52,293 nucleotides of DNA, taken from contig NZ_LYBM01000036.1 of NCBI RefSeq assembly GCF_001707825.1, positions 1 through 52,293 on the forward strand, read 5' to 3'. Of the stretch, positions 1 to 7,564 are shown in pieces; positions within the stretch are counted from its first letter, which is position 1; each line of letters opens with the position of its first letter. The stretch is from Veronia pacifica. Its GTDB lineage: Bacteria > Pseudomonadota > Gammaproteobacteria > Enterobacterales > Vibrionaceae. The position numbers and the translations under genes were made by a program. Under the pieces are notes generated by a model. It was not told the origin of the DNA. It did no database searches and saw only the letters and a list, made by a program, of their open reading frames with translations.

Positions 1-29
1 AAAAAGCCAGCTCATTGAGCTGGCTTTTT
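1..29 (-). terminator. Rho-independent terminator of the 48–467 lipoprotein gene
   Basis: A perfect hairpin sits at the very edge of the window: a run of A, a GCCAGCTCA arm, a short loop, its complement, and a run of T. Because the flanking runs are symmetric it can work on both strands. It lies 19 bases after the stop codon of the minus-strand lipoprotein gene, so it most likely ends that transcript; a gene outside the window may share it. Confidence 0.8.
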
Positions 30-47
30 GCTATCCAAACGTCATGA

Positions 48-467
48 TTATCTCAGTAGGCTAATGTTATAGCGGACTTTTTTGGAGTCTGTACCGTCAG
101 GATACTTTTCCGTTATCTCGATGAAGTCATCGTCAATCTCAAACTTCACTGTAGGGTCCTGCCCTTTATCACGCCAACGCCCTTTACCCTGAGACCAGAC
201 CATTCTCTTTCTATCTATTTTGCAGCGATACTTCCATAACTTACCGTCATCGGCCCGTTTATAGGACACGTGATAGACGATGTACTTGCCCGTTTCTTCC
301 TGTCTGTCGATGTTAACAATAGACGGGCTTTTCTTTTTAATGGCAGCGATTCCGGCACGACAAATCATCTGTTCATCAAAATCACCGTACTTTGAGCAAC
401 CTGCCAGTGATAACGCGACCAGAGAAAAAATTACAATTTTAATAACCTGCAGTGCTTTCATATCCAT
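48..467 (-). CDS. Hypothetical lipoprotein, 139 aa
   Basis: The N-terminus has a basic start, a hydrophobic stretch and a lipobox (LSLAGC, Cys at residue 24), so the protein should be exported and lipid-anchored. The mature part is hydrophilic and rich in Lys, Arg and Asp. It contains two Cys (near residues 36 and 82) that might form a disulfide. I recognise no family. The gene stands alone with its own terminator downstream and about 500 bases of gene-poor DNA upstream. The lipoprotein call is secure from the signal; the function is unknown. Its neighbour at 963–1307 is another small orphan lipoprotein, but the two do not look alike. Confidence 0.7.
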   Translation of the reverse strand: MDMKALQVIKIVIFSLVALSLAGCSKYGDFDEQMICRAGIAAIKKKSPSIVNIDRQEETGKYIVYHVSYKRADDGKLWKYRCKIDRKRMVWSQGKGRWRDKGQDPTVKFEIDDDFIEITEKYPDGTDSKKVRYNISLLR

Positions 468-764
468 TTCCCCTGCAAACTAATTGACGAGTTTCAATAA
501 CTAAACCTAGTCTCTTAAGTGATAAATAGTTCATTAATGAGTCAATTTGTGAGGGAGAGCCTGTCCCTGAAAGAAAAAGACGACAAAAGTATGTGTTTTT
601 CGCATGAAAATGTTGTTCAGCGAAAATTCGCTCCCTGCCAAACTGCCACAGGTTACGTTACACTAAAGTCCTCTCGCTGATATCGTGGCGTCAGCTACAT
701 TATATAGCGCAACATAACGACCGGGCAGTGCCCACTGCCCAATACGTAGAGAACAATCAGGTTG
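468..764. other. Gene-poor stretch upstream of the xthA remnant
   Basis: No convincing ORF is visible. The region contains the promoter area of the minus-strand lipoprotein gene. At 723–740 there is an inverted repeat (GGGCAGT, four bases, ACTGCCC) without a T-tract. It directly precedes the decayed xthA fragment. Confidence 0.5.
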
Positions 765-921
765 TGGAAATCAAATTGCGTGACGGAAACTTTGCCTCTT
801 CAGGATGTTGAGGCAACGGGACACGAGGTGTATCACCATGGTCAGAAAGCCCACTAAGGTGTAGCTATGCTGTGCAAGCAAGAGCCTGTTAACGTTCAAA
901 AGGGATTCCCGATAGATAAAG
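765..921 (+). pseudogene. Remnant of a second xthA (exonuclease III)
   Basis: This stretch aligns with the intact xthA at about 3291–3447 in the same orientation. Read in pieces it gives [16 protein letters not shown], stop, [14 protein letters not shown] and KGFP, matching residues of about 34–81 of the intact protein. The decay is plain: a TAC codon has become TAA, and one extra base near 795 breaks the frame. Neither the start nor the catalytic C-terminal half is present. Most other differences from the intact gene are at third codon positions (for example GGC/GGT, GTC/GTA, TGT/TGC). That pattern suggests divergence while still functional, meaning an imported allele rather than a fresh copy of the local gene. 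The fragment ends just before the terminator at 925–948. Confidence 0.85.
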
Positions 922-924
922 TAG

Positions 925-948
925 AAAAAGCCCTCTAAAGGAGGGCTT
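925..948 (-). terminator. Rho-independent terminator of the protease–lipoprotein operon
   Basis: The hairpin arms AAGCCCTC and GAGGGCTT are separated by five bases. On the minus strand the stem is followed by a T-run. It lies 15 bases beyond the stop of the 963–1307 gene and would end the two-gene transcript that starts with the protease. Confidence 0.8.
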
Positions 949-962
949 GAATAGTAATTAAT

Positions 963-1307
963 CTATTTTTTAATCGATAGCTGTGGGTTGACTACATTTA
1001 GTTTAAGTTTTTCAAGATTAGCATTAATTCGTAGCTTGTAATTTTTATATGAGGGCTTCATACGACAAAGATCAGGTTTCGTTCTAATCACCTCTATGTT
1101 TGCCATATCAGACTTAATATCTCTCACCTGCAATTGAAAACTGTCATTACTCGTACAGCCATTAGTTACGGCGACAAAAGATATGAAAGCGTTGTCAATC
1201 CTCGTATCTGCGATCGACTCTGGCTCTCCCTTTGTTCTGCTTTCGACTGTATTACATCCCATCAAAGCAACTGTTATTGCTGTTAAAGTACCAAATCGTA
1301 GTTTCAA
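963..1307 (-). CDS. Hypothetical small lipoprotein, 114 aa
   Basis: A short signal sequence ends in a lipobox (ALMGC, Cys at residue 18), so this should be a lipid-anchored envelope protein. The start codon is TTG and overlaps the stop of the upstream protease gene by four bases (TTGA). That overlap implies translational coupling and co-expression with the protease. The mature part is about 97 residues with two further Cys (in NGCTSND and PDLCRMK), a likely disulfide. I recognise no family. Given the coupling, a role as partner, inhibitor or anchor of the protease is possible, but this is inference only. An internal ATG at Met16 would destroy the signal peptide and is unlikely to be the start. 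Confidence 0.65.
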   Translation of the reverse strand: MKLRFGTLTAITVALMGCNTVESRTKGEPESIADTRIDNAFISFVAVTNGCTSNDSFQLQVRDIKSDMANIEVIRTKPDLCRMKPSYKNYKLRINANLEKLKLNVVNPQLSIKK

Positions 1308-2938
1308 GGCTCTTTCCTCGACGTTTTAAATGACATTAAAAATAGCGCCATGAACCCCATAATAATCCCGAATGCTCCCCCAGAAGTTGCAATAGGCTCT
1401 GGTTCTGGATTAACAATAACATCTGGCTCAAATTTTAGTCTTTGGATATAAGCTTTGTCTTTTCCATCGAAATAAACATTATCTTTTTCATAAATAAAGG
1501 TTACCGAATTGACGGTATTTGGAAGCTCTAATTCATAGGCGTTAAAAGATTCTTGCCCAGAGAGTGTAAGCTTGACTTCGCCGTTAACAACAACTCTCAA
1601 AAAATCATAACCAAGTTCAGATGAGACACTGGCTTCAAAAGATATTTTACCTTGCTCCAACTCAGCGATTTGCATAATTGAACTGCTACTATTGCCAATA
1701 GCTACAGATTCAAAAGCACCATCAGAGTACTGCCATGCGTTATCATTTACATAAACCGATCTTCCTATGGCACCACTCAGTTCGCCAAGATCTCTTGCCA
1801 ATCTATCAAGTTCAAGTTCAAGTTGAATAGACTTGAGCCCAACATCATCATGCTCAAGGTTGACGACAACCTGTCTTTTTTCACCCTCAGGCCATGACGC
1901 AAGACTTAGCGATACGTCGCACTTTTCAATGGGAGAAGTCTCTTGTACATGATGGCAACCAAACCACTCCGCTGTGTTGTCATTATCGATTTCCAAATCC
2001 AAAACTCTAGCATGGCCCTCCGTAAAGTTAAGAACTTGGAGAGAGGTATTCACTCGTTCGTTACCCTCATAACTCCATACGTAGTTGGGAGACTTGAGGT
2101 AAACACCATTAGTCTGCTCTTTAATCCAACCATTTTCAGCATAATATGCGACGTTAGCATAAACACCATAATTGTCTGGCTGAGCGCAACCAGCCCCCCA
2201 GCTCACGACCCCTACTTGCTTTACTACGCCATTGTCATTAAAGATGAGAGGCCCACCACTGTCTCCTTGACAAGAATCCTTACCCCCTTGTTCAAATCCA
2301 GCACATATCTCAGTCTCATTAACATTACTGTAATCACCCCCAGATTGTTTACATAGCTCTCTCGACACATAGTCGACATCGACCTGGTGAAGAATAGCTG
2401 GAGAATTTACGGTCCCATCGCTGTTAAGATTTCCCCAACCAGCAACATTAAGTGAATCACCGGACTTATTTTCTATGTCAGCGAGAGCGACTATATCTTG
2501 GTTTAATGCGTCTTCTAAAACGAGTACAGCGATATCATTTCCGTGGGTGTGTCTGTAATCTTGGTGAGAAAGAATAAGGGATACATTTACTCTTTCTCCT
2601 TGACTAGTTTCTTGCGTTAGATCGTATATACCAACAACAACTTCGATATCTTCCGCCGCACTTCCGTCGACACAATGTGCTGCAGTGAGCACGTACCTGT
2701 CGCCAATTAAGCTTCCCCCACAAAATTGTCCCGGGTGGGCTGATTGACCACGACCAACAAGTGCAACCATAAATGGCCAGTTTTCTCTTTTAGCTGGCTC
2801 TCCGCCGATAATACGAGGTTTTAGATTTTCTAGACTAGACAAAGGATCTTTAAGTTGTCTTTGCAGGTCAGTGTCTGCCATGATCGGCATACAATGCCCC
2901 AATGCAACCATACCCATTATGATTGATAGTTTTTTCAT
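1304..2938 (-). CDS. Trypsin-like serine protease with GlyGly-CTERM tail
   Basis: This is a secreted S1-family protease. A signal peptide (about residues 1–22) and short propeptide precede the activation site RIIGG (residues 42–46). The catalytic triad is His88 (TAAHC), Asp135 (NDIAV) and Ser227 (GDSGGP). Asp221, six residues before the Ser, predicts trypsin-like cleavage after Arg or Lys. After about residue 280 comes a long beta-rich accessory region. The C-terminus carries an SGGAFG motif, a hydrophobic helix and a basic end, the pattern of GlyGly-CTERM proteins. Those are processed by rhombosortase and exported by type II secretion in Vibrio and Shewanella, as with VesB of V. cholerae. 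At 544 aa the domain plan resembles the Ves proteases, but I do not assign a specific one. The gene is translationally coupled to the downstream lipoprotein and lies in a patch flanked by xthA sequences. Confidence 0.92.
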   Translation of the reverse strand: MKKLSIIMGMVALGHCMPIMADTDLQRQLKDPLSSLENLKPRIIGGEPAKRENWPFMVALVGRGQSAHPGQFCGGSLIGDRYVLTAAHCVDGSAAEDIEVVVGIYDLTQETSQGERVNVSLILSHQDYRHTHGNDIAVLVLEDALNQDIVALADIENKSGDSLNVAGWGNLNSDGTVNSPAILHQVDVDYVSRELCKQSGGDYSNVNETEICAGFEQGGKDSCQGDSGGPLIFNDNGVVKQVGVVSWGAGCAQPDNYGVYANVAYYAENGWIKEQTNGVYLKSPNYVWSYEGNERVNTSLQVLNFTEGHARVLDLEIDNDNTAEWFGCHHVQETSPIEKCDVSLSLASWPEGEKRQVVVNLEHDDVGLKSIQLELELDRLARDLGELSGAIGRSVYVNDNAWQYSDGAFESVAIGNSSSSIMQIAELEQGKISFEASVSSELGYDFLRVVVNGEVKLTLSGQESFNAYELELPNTVNSVTFIYEKDNVYFDGKDKAYIQRLKFEPDVIVNPEPEPIATSGGAFGIIMGFMALFLMSFKTSRKEP

Positions 2939-3192
2939 GATTTTTACCTTTTATCAATACCTTGCCATTTGACATTGGTATGATAAAAATTAAGTGGTCT
3001 GGTCTCATCCGCTCGTCAATCATTCGTGGACACACCACTATAAAACAGTTCAAAAATACAACAACTAAGTGAGAAAACTCGAACAAAAAAATAAAAATAA
3101 ACCTAGCTAAGGTTGTTTAGATGTTCGCAAAAAAGTGGTAAAACCGTCACAATGAGCATTTATGACCGAGGCACTCTGAGGCATCACTCACT

Positions 3193-3999
3193 ATGAAAAT
3201 CATTTCTTTTAATATCAATGGACTGCGCGCTCGCCTTCATCAGTTGCAAGCACTTATTGACAAGCATCAGCCCGATGTTATCGGTCTTCAAGAGATCAAG
3301 GTACACGATGAGGCTTTCCCTCTCGAAGATGTCGAAGCGATGGGATATAAAGTCTACCATCACGGTCAGAAAGCTCACTACGGCGTCGCGATGCTTTGTA
3401 AGCAAGAGCCTGTTAACGTTCAGAAGGGCTTCCCGACCGATGAGGAAGATGCGCAACGCAGAATGATCATGGCGACGTTTAAACAGGATGATGGTTCAGA
3501 AATTACCGTGCTTAATGGCTATTTCCCACAAGGCGAAAATATTGAGCATGAGACCAAGTACCCTGCGAAACGTAAGTTCTATAAAGATTTGATGACTTAC
3601 CTCAATGAAGCACACACCAACGACCAGAAAGTGGTGGTAATGGGCGATATCAACATCAGCCCGCAGGATACTGATATCGGTATTGGTGAACCAAACCGTA
3701 AGCGTTGGCTGAAAACAGGTAAGTGCTCGTTCCAGCCTGAGGAGCGCGAATGGCTGGCAACCCTAATGAACTGGGGTTTTGTTGATACATTCCGCCAGCA
3801 ATACCCTGATGTTACCGATAAGTACTCATGGTTTGATTACCGTTCACGCGGATTTGATGATAACCGTGGCCTGCGGATAGATGTCATACTGGCTACGCCA
3901 TCACTGGCGGAGCAATGCCAGGATACAGGTATCGACTACGAGCTGCGAGGCATCGAGAAACCGTCTGACCATGCGCCTATATGGGCCACATTCGCCTGA
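3193..3999 (+). CDS. xthA: Exodeoxyribonuclease III
   Basis: The enzyme removes nucleotides 3' to 5' from duplex DNA and cuts at abasic sites in base-excision repair. The 268-residue protein covers the whole exonuclease/endonuclease/phosphatase fold. It keeps the family's active-site residues: Asn7 (SFNING), Glu34 (LQEIK), Asp152 and Asn154 (GDINIS), and Asp259 and His260 (SDHAP). These match E. coli XthA with an offset of at most one residue. The length is normal for the family. It is transcribed alone and followed by a strong terminator. A decayed piece of a second xthA lies about 2.4 kb upstream in the same orientation. Confidence 0.97.
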   Translation: MKIISFNINGLRARLHQLQALIDKHQPDVIGLQEIKVHDEAFPLEDVEAMGYKVYHHGQKAHYGVAMLCKQEPVNVQKGFPTDEEDAQRRMIMATFKQDDGSEITVLNGYFPQGENIEHETKYPAKRKFYKDLMTYLNEAHTNDQKVVVMGDINISPQDTDIGIGEPNRKRWLKTGKCSFQPEEREWLATLMNWGFVDTFRQQYPDVTDKYSWFDYRSRGFDDNRGLRIDVILATPSLAEQCQDTGIDYELRGIEKPSDHAPIWATFA

Positions 4000-4024
4000 T
4001 ACCAAATTATATTTTCAAGAATAG

Positions 4025-4050
4025 AAAAAGGACCCTACCGGGTCCTTTTT
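4025..4050. terminator. Bidirectional terminator between xthA and the ABC permease gene
   Basis: A run of A, arm AGGACCC, a short loop, the complementary arm GGGTCCT and a run of T. It lies 26 bases after xthA and 38 bases beyond the stop of the convergent permease gene, so it can serve both. Confidence 0.88.
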
Positions 4051-4087
4051 GTTGTCTAAAAGCATAAGCTTCGCGTTGTGTATCAGC

Positions 4088-4765
4088 TTAACTCAACGGT
4101 CTCATATGACGTAAGAATCTGTTTTCTGCCTTCTTAAAGCACCAGAGAATCATAAAGGTCAGCAGCATATAAAACAGACCTGCGGTGAGGAAAGACTCAA
4201 ACGGCGCATAATAACGGGAGTTAACGATCCTTGCTGCACCTGTTAAATCAATAATGGTCACAATACCTGCTACCGCCGAGCCATGGAGCATAAAGATCAC
4301 TTCATTACTGTAGGCAGGTATCGCGCGACGAAGCGCACTGGGTAGTACAATCCGACGAAATGCACGAAATGGGCTCATGCCGTATGCAATCGCCGCCTCT
4401 ACTTCGCCTCTCGGCAAACCATTAATGGCTCCCCTGATGATCTCAGCGGTATAGGCCGCTGTGTTAAGAACAAAAGCCACCAGTGCACAAAACCAGGCGT
4501 TTTCCCACAACGTGTCCTGCACATCAATCCACTGACTCATGCCATAGTAAATAAGGTACAGCTGGATCAGCAGTGGAGTACCGCGGAAGAAATAGATAAA
4601 CATCCATGCCGGGCCATAAATGGCCGGATTATTGGCGTTTCTTGCCACAGCCAACGGAATAGCGACCATCAATCCAATGACCAAAGCCAATGCCACCAGC
4701 CAAACTGTGGTGTAAAGGCCTTCCCAATAGATAGGCCATGTTTCGATAACCAGAGAAAAATCCAT
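4088..4765 (-). CDS. Polar amino-acid ABC transporter permease (HisM/ArtM type)
   Basis: This is one of the two inner-membrane subunits of a basic amino-acid importer. The 225-residue protein has about five hydrophobic segments. The cytoplasmic EAA loop (EAAIAYGM…F..IVLP) contacts the ATPase. The family is the HisM/ArtM branch of polar amino-acid permeases, and the length is typical. It is the last gene of a four-gene operon in the order ATPase, binding protein, permease, permease. The gap to the preceding permease gene is 13 bases. The artPIQM operon has this same order, but the subunit sequences look closer to the His/Lys/Arg/ornithine group, so I leave the exact substrate open. Confidence 0.88.
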   Translation of the reverse strand: MDFSLVIETWPIYWEGLYTTVWLVALALVIGLMVAIPLAVARNANNPAIYGPAWMFIYFFRGTPLLIQLYLIYYGMSQWIDVQDTLWENAWFCALVAFVLNTAAYTAEIIRGAINGLPRGEVEAAIAYGMSPFRAFRRIVLPSALRRAIPAYSNEVIFMLHGSAVAGIVTIIDLTGAARIVNSRYYAPFESFLTAGLFYMLLTFMILWCFKKAENRFLRHMRPLS

Positions 4766-4778
4766 ATCAACCTCCTGC

Positions 4779-5519
4779 TTATCGGGTATGAATGCTAAAA
4801 CGGCGCTCCATCCACTTTAAACCAGCGGTAGAGAGTGCAGTAAACAGCAAAAATAACAGAGCAACGGCAAAGTAAAACGTGAAGGGCATCTGGGTTGAAC
4901 CCGCAGCCAGCGTTCCCATACGAACCATGTCGTTAAGTCCGATAATAGAGACCAGCGCGGTGGTTTTCAGTAATACCAACCAGTTATTACCAAAACCCGG
5001 TAAAGCATGGCGAATCATCTGTGGCAGCAGAATCCGACGGAACGCGAGCACTTTACTCATACCATAGGCTTTGGCGGCTTCAAGCTGTCCGGTATCCACG
5101 GCCAGAATTGCCCCACGGAAGGTCTCTGCCATGTAAGCACCAAAAATAAAGCCAATGGTCAGCACCCCGGCAATAAATGGACTGACGTCGACATAATCCG
5201 GCAGATAGGAGGTCCACTCATGTTGCGGATCGCCAGAAGCAAAATAATTGTTGAGGCTTTCGTTTATGGAGTAAAGACTGCTATTGAGCAGAATCTGGCC
5301 GCCGTAGAAGATCAACATCATCAGCACCAGATCGGGAATACCACGAATCACTGTGGTGTAGAAGGTGGCGATACCCCTTGCAATTCGGAACTCTGACAGC
5401 TTTGCCAGTGCGCCAGCCATCCCTAACACTACGGCGAGTGCCAGTGATAGCAATGCTACCTGAAGCGTTATCCATGCTCCCTGAAGTATCGACCACTCGT
5501 AACCTTGCAAATCCAACAT
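4779..5519 (-). CDS. Polar amino-acid ABC transporter permease (HisQ/ArtQ type)
   Basis: This is the second membrane subunit, expected to form a heterodimer with the product of the next gene. It is 246 residues with an EAA loop (LEAAKAYGM…F..ILLPQ) and multiple transmembrane helices. Relative to most HisQ proteins it carries a hydrophilic periplasmic insertion (about residues 80–115, around NESLNNYF and PDYVDV). It begins about 90 bases after the binding-protein gene, and that gap holds GC-rich hairpins that could lower permease expression relative to the binding protein. The family call is firm; the substrate (basic amino acids) is inferred from the operon. Confidence 0.88.
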   Translation of the reverse strand: MLDLQGYEWSILQGAWITLQVALLSLALAVVLGMAGALAKLSEFRIARGIATFYTTVIRGIPDLVLMMLIFYGGQILLNSSLYSINESLNNYFASGDPQHEWTSYLPDYVDVSPFIAGVLTIGFIFGAYMAETFRGAILAVDTGQLEAAKAYGMSKVLAFRRILLPQMIRHALPGFGNNWLVLLKTTALVSIIGLNDMVRMGTLAAGSTQMPFTFYFAVALLFLLFTALSTAGLKWMERRFSIHTR

Positions 5520-5552
5520 AACGACTACTTACTTTTCAGGTCAGACTGCGAG

Positions 5553-5602
5553 TGCCCCTTGGGGCTGCAGAGGGGAAACAGCAGGGGCGGTCCCGCCCCT
5601 GC
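5553..5602 (-). promoter_or_regulatory. Intercistronic hairpins between binding-protein and permease genes
   Basis: Two GC-rich inverted repeats lie side by side: GCCCC/GGGGC around 5553–5564, and a nine-base-pair stem (GCAGGGGCG with its complement, four-base loop) at 5581–5602. Neither has a T-tract. Such stems after a periplasmic binding-protein gene commonly stabilise its mRNA or attenuate read-through, as REP elements do between hisJ and hisQ. The role here is inferred from position. Confidence 0.6.
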
Positions 5603-5610
5603 TATGAGGA

Positions 5611-6387
5611 TTAATCGCCGTACACGTCGTAGTTGAAGTACTTGTCAGCAATTTTCTGGTAAATGCCCTTTTCACGCAGCGATTTAATCGCTTTATCCAG
5701 CTTGGCGGTCAGATCTTTGTCCTGTTTGCGGACAGCAATACCAAAACCTTCACCGAACCAGCGAGGATCAGTCAAAGAAGGACCAACAAACTCAAAGCCA
5801 GAGCCGCCGTCTTTGTTCAACAGACCTTCTTCCAGCGCAGAGGCATCACCCAACAGGGTATCGATACGGCCTGCTTTCAGATCAAGATAGGCATCATCAA
5901 ACGAGCCATAGCGGGAGATTTTTACCGTGTCGCCGTAATTATCAGTCACATATTTGTCGTGGGTGGTTGCGCGCTGAACACCAATTTTCACACCCTTAAG
6001 ACCTTCTGCCGTGAACGTCAGACCCGCACCTTTTTTGGCAACAAACTTGTTTGGAATAAGAGCGTATTTGCCAGTAAAGTCGATTTTCTTCTTACGTTCT
6101 TCGGTGATAGACATCGCCGCGATGATGGCATCGTATTTTCTCGCCAACAGCGATGGAATAATGCCATCCCAGTCTTGGGCAACAATCACACACTTAGCTT
6201 TCAGTTCTTCACAGAGCGCATTGGCCATATCGACATCAAAGCCTGCCAGTGAGCCGTCTTCCAGCGTGGTACTGAAAGGAGGATACGCGCCCTCAATACC
6301 AAAACGAACCACCTTCCAATCCTTGGCAAATACGGAGCCCGAGCTTGCAGCTGCAACCATTGCTGCGGCAAAAAGCCATTTTTTCAT
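5611..6387 (-). CDS. Periplasmic basic-amino-acid-binding protein
   Basis: This is the soluble receptor of the ABC importer. A signal peptide (MKKWLFAAAM to about residue 21, cleavage after VFA) precedes a type II binding-protein fold of 258 residues in total. Family features seen are GIEGAYPPF near the start, the GFDVDMANAL helix, the hinge segment DFTGKY and the ligand-site segment GVQRATTHDKY. Two Cys (CEELKAKC) sit where HisJ and ArgT have a disulfide. Lys/Arg/ornithine/His specificity is likely from these similarities, but arginine-only or opine binding cannot be excluded. It lies between the ATPase gene and the permease genes and is followed by stable hairpins, consistent with higher expression than the permeases. 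Confidence 0.88.
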   Translation of the reverse strand: MKKWLFAAAMVAAASSGSVFAKDWKVVRFGIEGAYPPFSTTLEDGSLAGFDVDMANALCEELKAKCVIVAQDWDGIIPSLLARKYDAIIAAMSITEERKKKIDFTGKYALIPNKFVAKKGAGLTFTAEGLKGVKIGVQRATTHDKYVTDNYGDTVKISRYGSFDDAYLDLKAGRIDTLLGDASALEEGLLNKDGGSGFEFVGPSLTDPRWFGEGFGIAVRKQDKDLTAKLDKAIKSLREKGIYQKIADKYFNYDVYGD

Positions 6388-6509
6388 ATTCCTTCTCCTG
6401 TCCTGATAGCCGGGCAGACACCTGCCAAACCCGGAACCTTGATGTTATAGAGGTTGAATTGCCCTGAGGCACTTTCACCCTCTAAGACTAGCTGGCCTTT
6501 GCCAACACG

Positions 6510-7280
6510 CTAGTAAATTGATGAGATAAACTGTTGTAAACGTTCGGAATTGGGATTTGTGAAAAGCTGCTCAGGATGCCCCTGCTCTTCAACTTTTCCT
6601 TGATGCAAAAACATCACATGGTTAGACACGTCGCGGGCAAATGCCATTTCATGCGTCACCACCAGCATGGTACGTCCCTCTTCTGCAAGGCTGCGCATGA
6701 CACCCAGAACTTCTCCCACAAGCTCAGGATCAAGCGCTGAAGTGGGTTCATCAAACAGCAGTACCTCCGGATCTACCGCCAACGCCCTGGCAATGGCTGC
6801 CCTTTGTTGCTGACCACCAGACAAATGACCGGGATAATAATTACGCCGCTCAAAAAGGCCGACACGCTTTAGCAGCGTCTCAGCTTTATCAATAGCCTCA
6901 GCTTTTGGCACGCCAAGTACATGAACGGGCGCCTCAATGACGTTTTGCAGTACCGTCATATGAGACCAAAGGTTGAATCCCTGAAAGACCATAGCAAGGC
7001 GGGAACGGATCCTTTGTACCTGACGTTCACTGACAGGAACTCTGTCGCCACTACGACCGGGCTTCATCTCGATCAATTCACCATTGACGATAATGTCACC
7101 ACCTGTGGGCGTTTCAAGAAGATTAATACAGCGTAGAAAGGTGCTTTTTCCTGAACCGGATGAACCGATAATAGAGACCACATCACCAGATTTGGCATCC
7201 AGTGAGATCCCCTTCAGTACTTCATGTTGCCCGAAGCTTTTGCGGATATCCCTGACTTGCAGCGCTACTGCGTCTTCCAT
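6510..7280 (-). CDS. Polar amino-acid ABC transporter ATP-binding protein (HisP type)
   Basis: This is the ATPase subunit that powers uptake. With the start chosen here it has 256 residues: Walker A GSSGSGKST (39–47), signature LSGGQQQR (153–160), Walker B LLFDEP (174–179) and the switch His in VTHEM. Much of it resembles HisP almost word for word (for example FNLWSHMTVL and SALDPELVGEVL). The open frame extends 50 codons further upstream. I choose the ATG at 7280 because it has an AGGAG site nine bases before it and gives the HisP length. It is the first gene of the operon, so the promoter should lie in the 7281–7564 gap shared with the divergent binding-protein gene. Confidence 0.9.
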   Translation of the reverse strand: MEDAVALQVRDIRKSFGQHEVLKGISLDAKSGDVVSIIGSSGSGKSTFLRCINLLETPTGGDIIVNGELIEMKPGRSGDRVPVSERQVQRIRSRLAMVFQGFNLWSHMTVLQNVIEAPVHVLGVPKAEAIDKAETLLKRVGLFERRNYYPGHLSGGQQQRAAIARALAVDPEVLLFDEPTSALDPELVGEVLGVMRSLAEEGRTMLVVTHEMAFARDVSNHVMFLHQGKVEEQGHPEQLFTNPNSERLQQFISSIY

Positions 7281-7564
7281 GCGCTCCACTCCTGTGGTTG
7301 AGTCCTTTAGATGATTAGATGTCGGCCAGATCGGGACGGCTGGTGATATTTTCTTGTCATCTCGCCGCATTCCTCTGTCCAGCACTGAACATAGCACTGC
7401 GGCCATAAGCCAGCAACAATTTGTCAACAAATCATAATAAAGCCCTCACTGTTTGCCTAAATAGTGGGCAATCATTCGGAGAAACAGAGGGGATAATTGC
7501 AGGGTATGCGGGTCTGAGGTAGATTTGGAGCAAGTCCAAAATCAGCTTTTCTAAGAGTGCTAGG

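Noticed and set aside
723-740. Inverted repeat as a mobile-element end
   Set aside because: No matching partner repeat, target duplication or transposase could be found nearby; the repeat is short.
7281-7430. 50-codon upstream extension of the HisP-type ATPase
   Set aside because: The internal ATG at 7280 has a good AGGAG and gives the standard length; the extension is unlike any HisP N-terminus.
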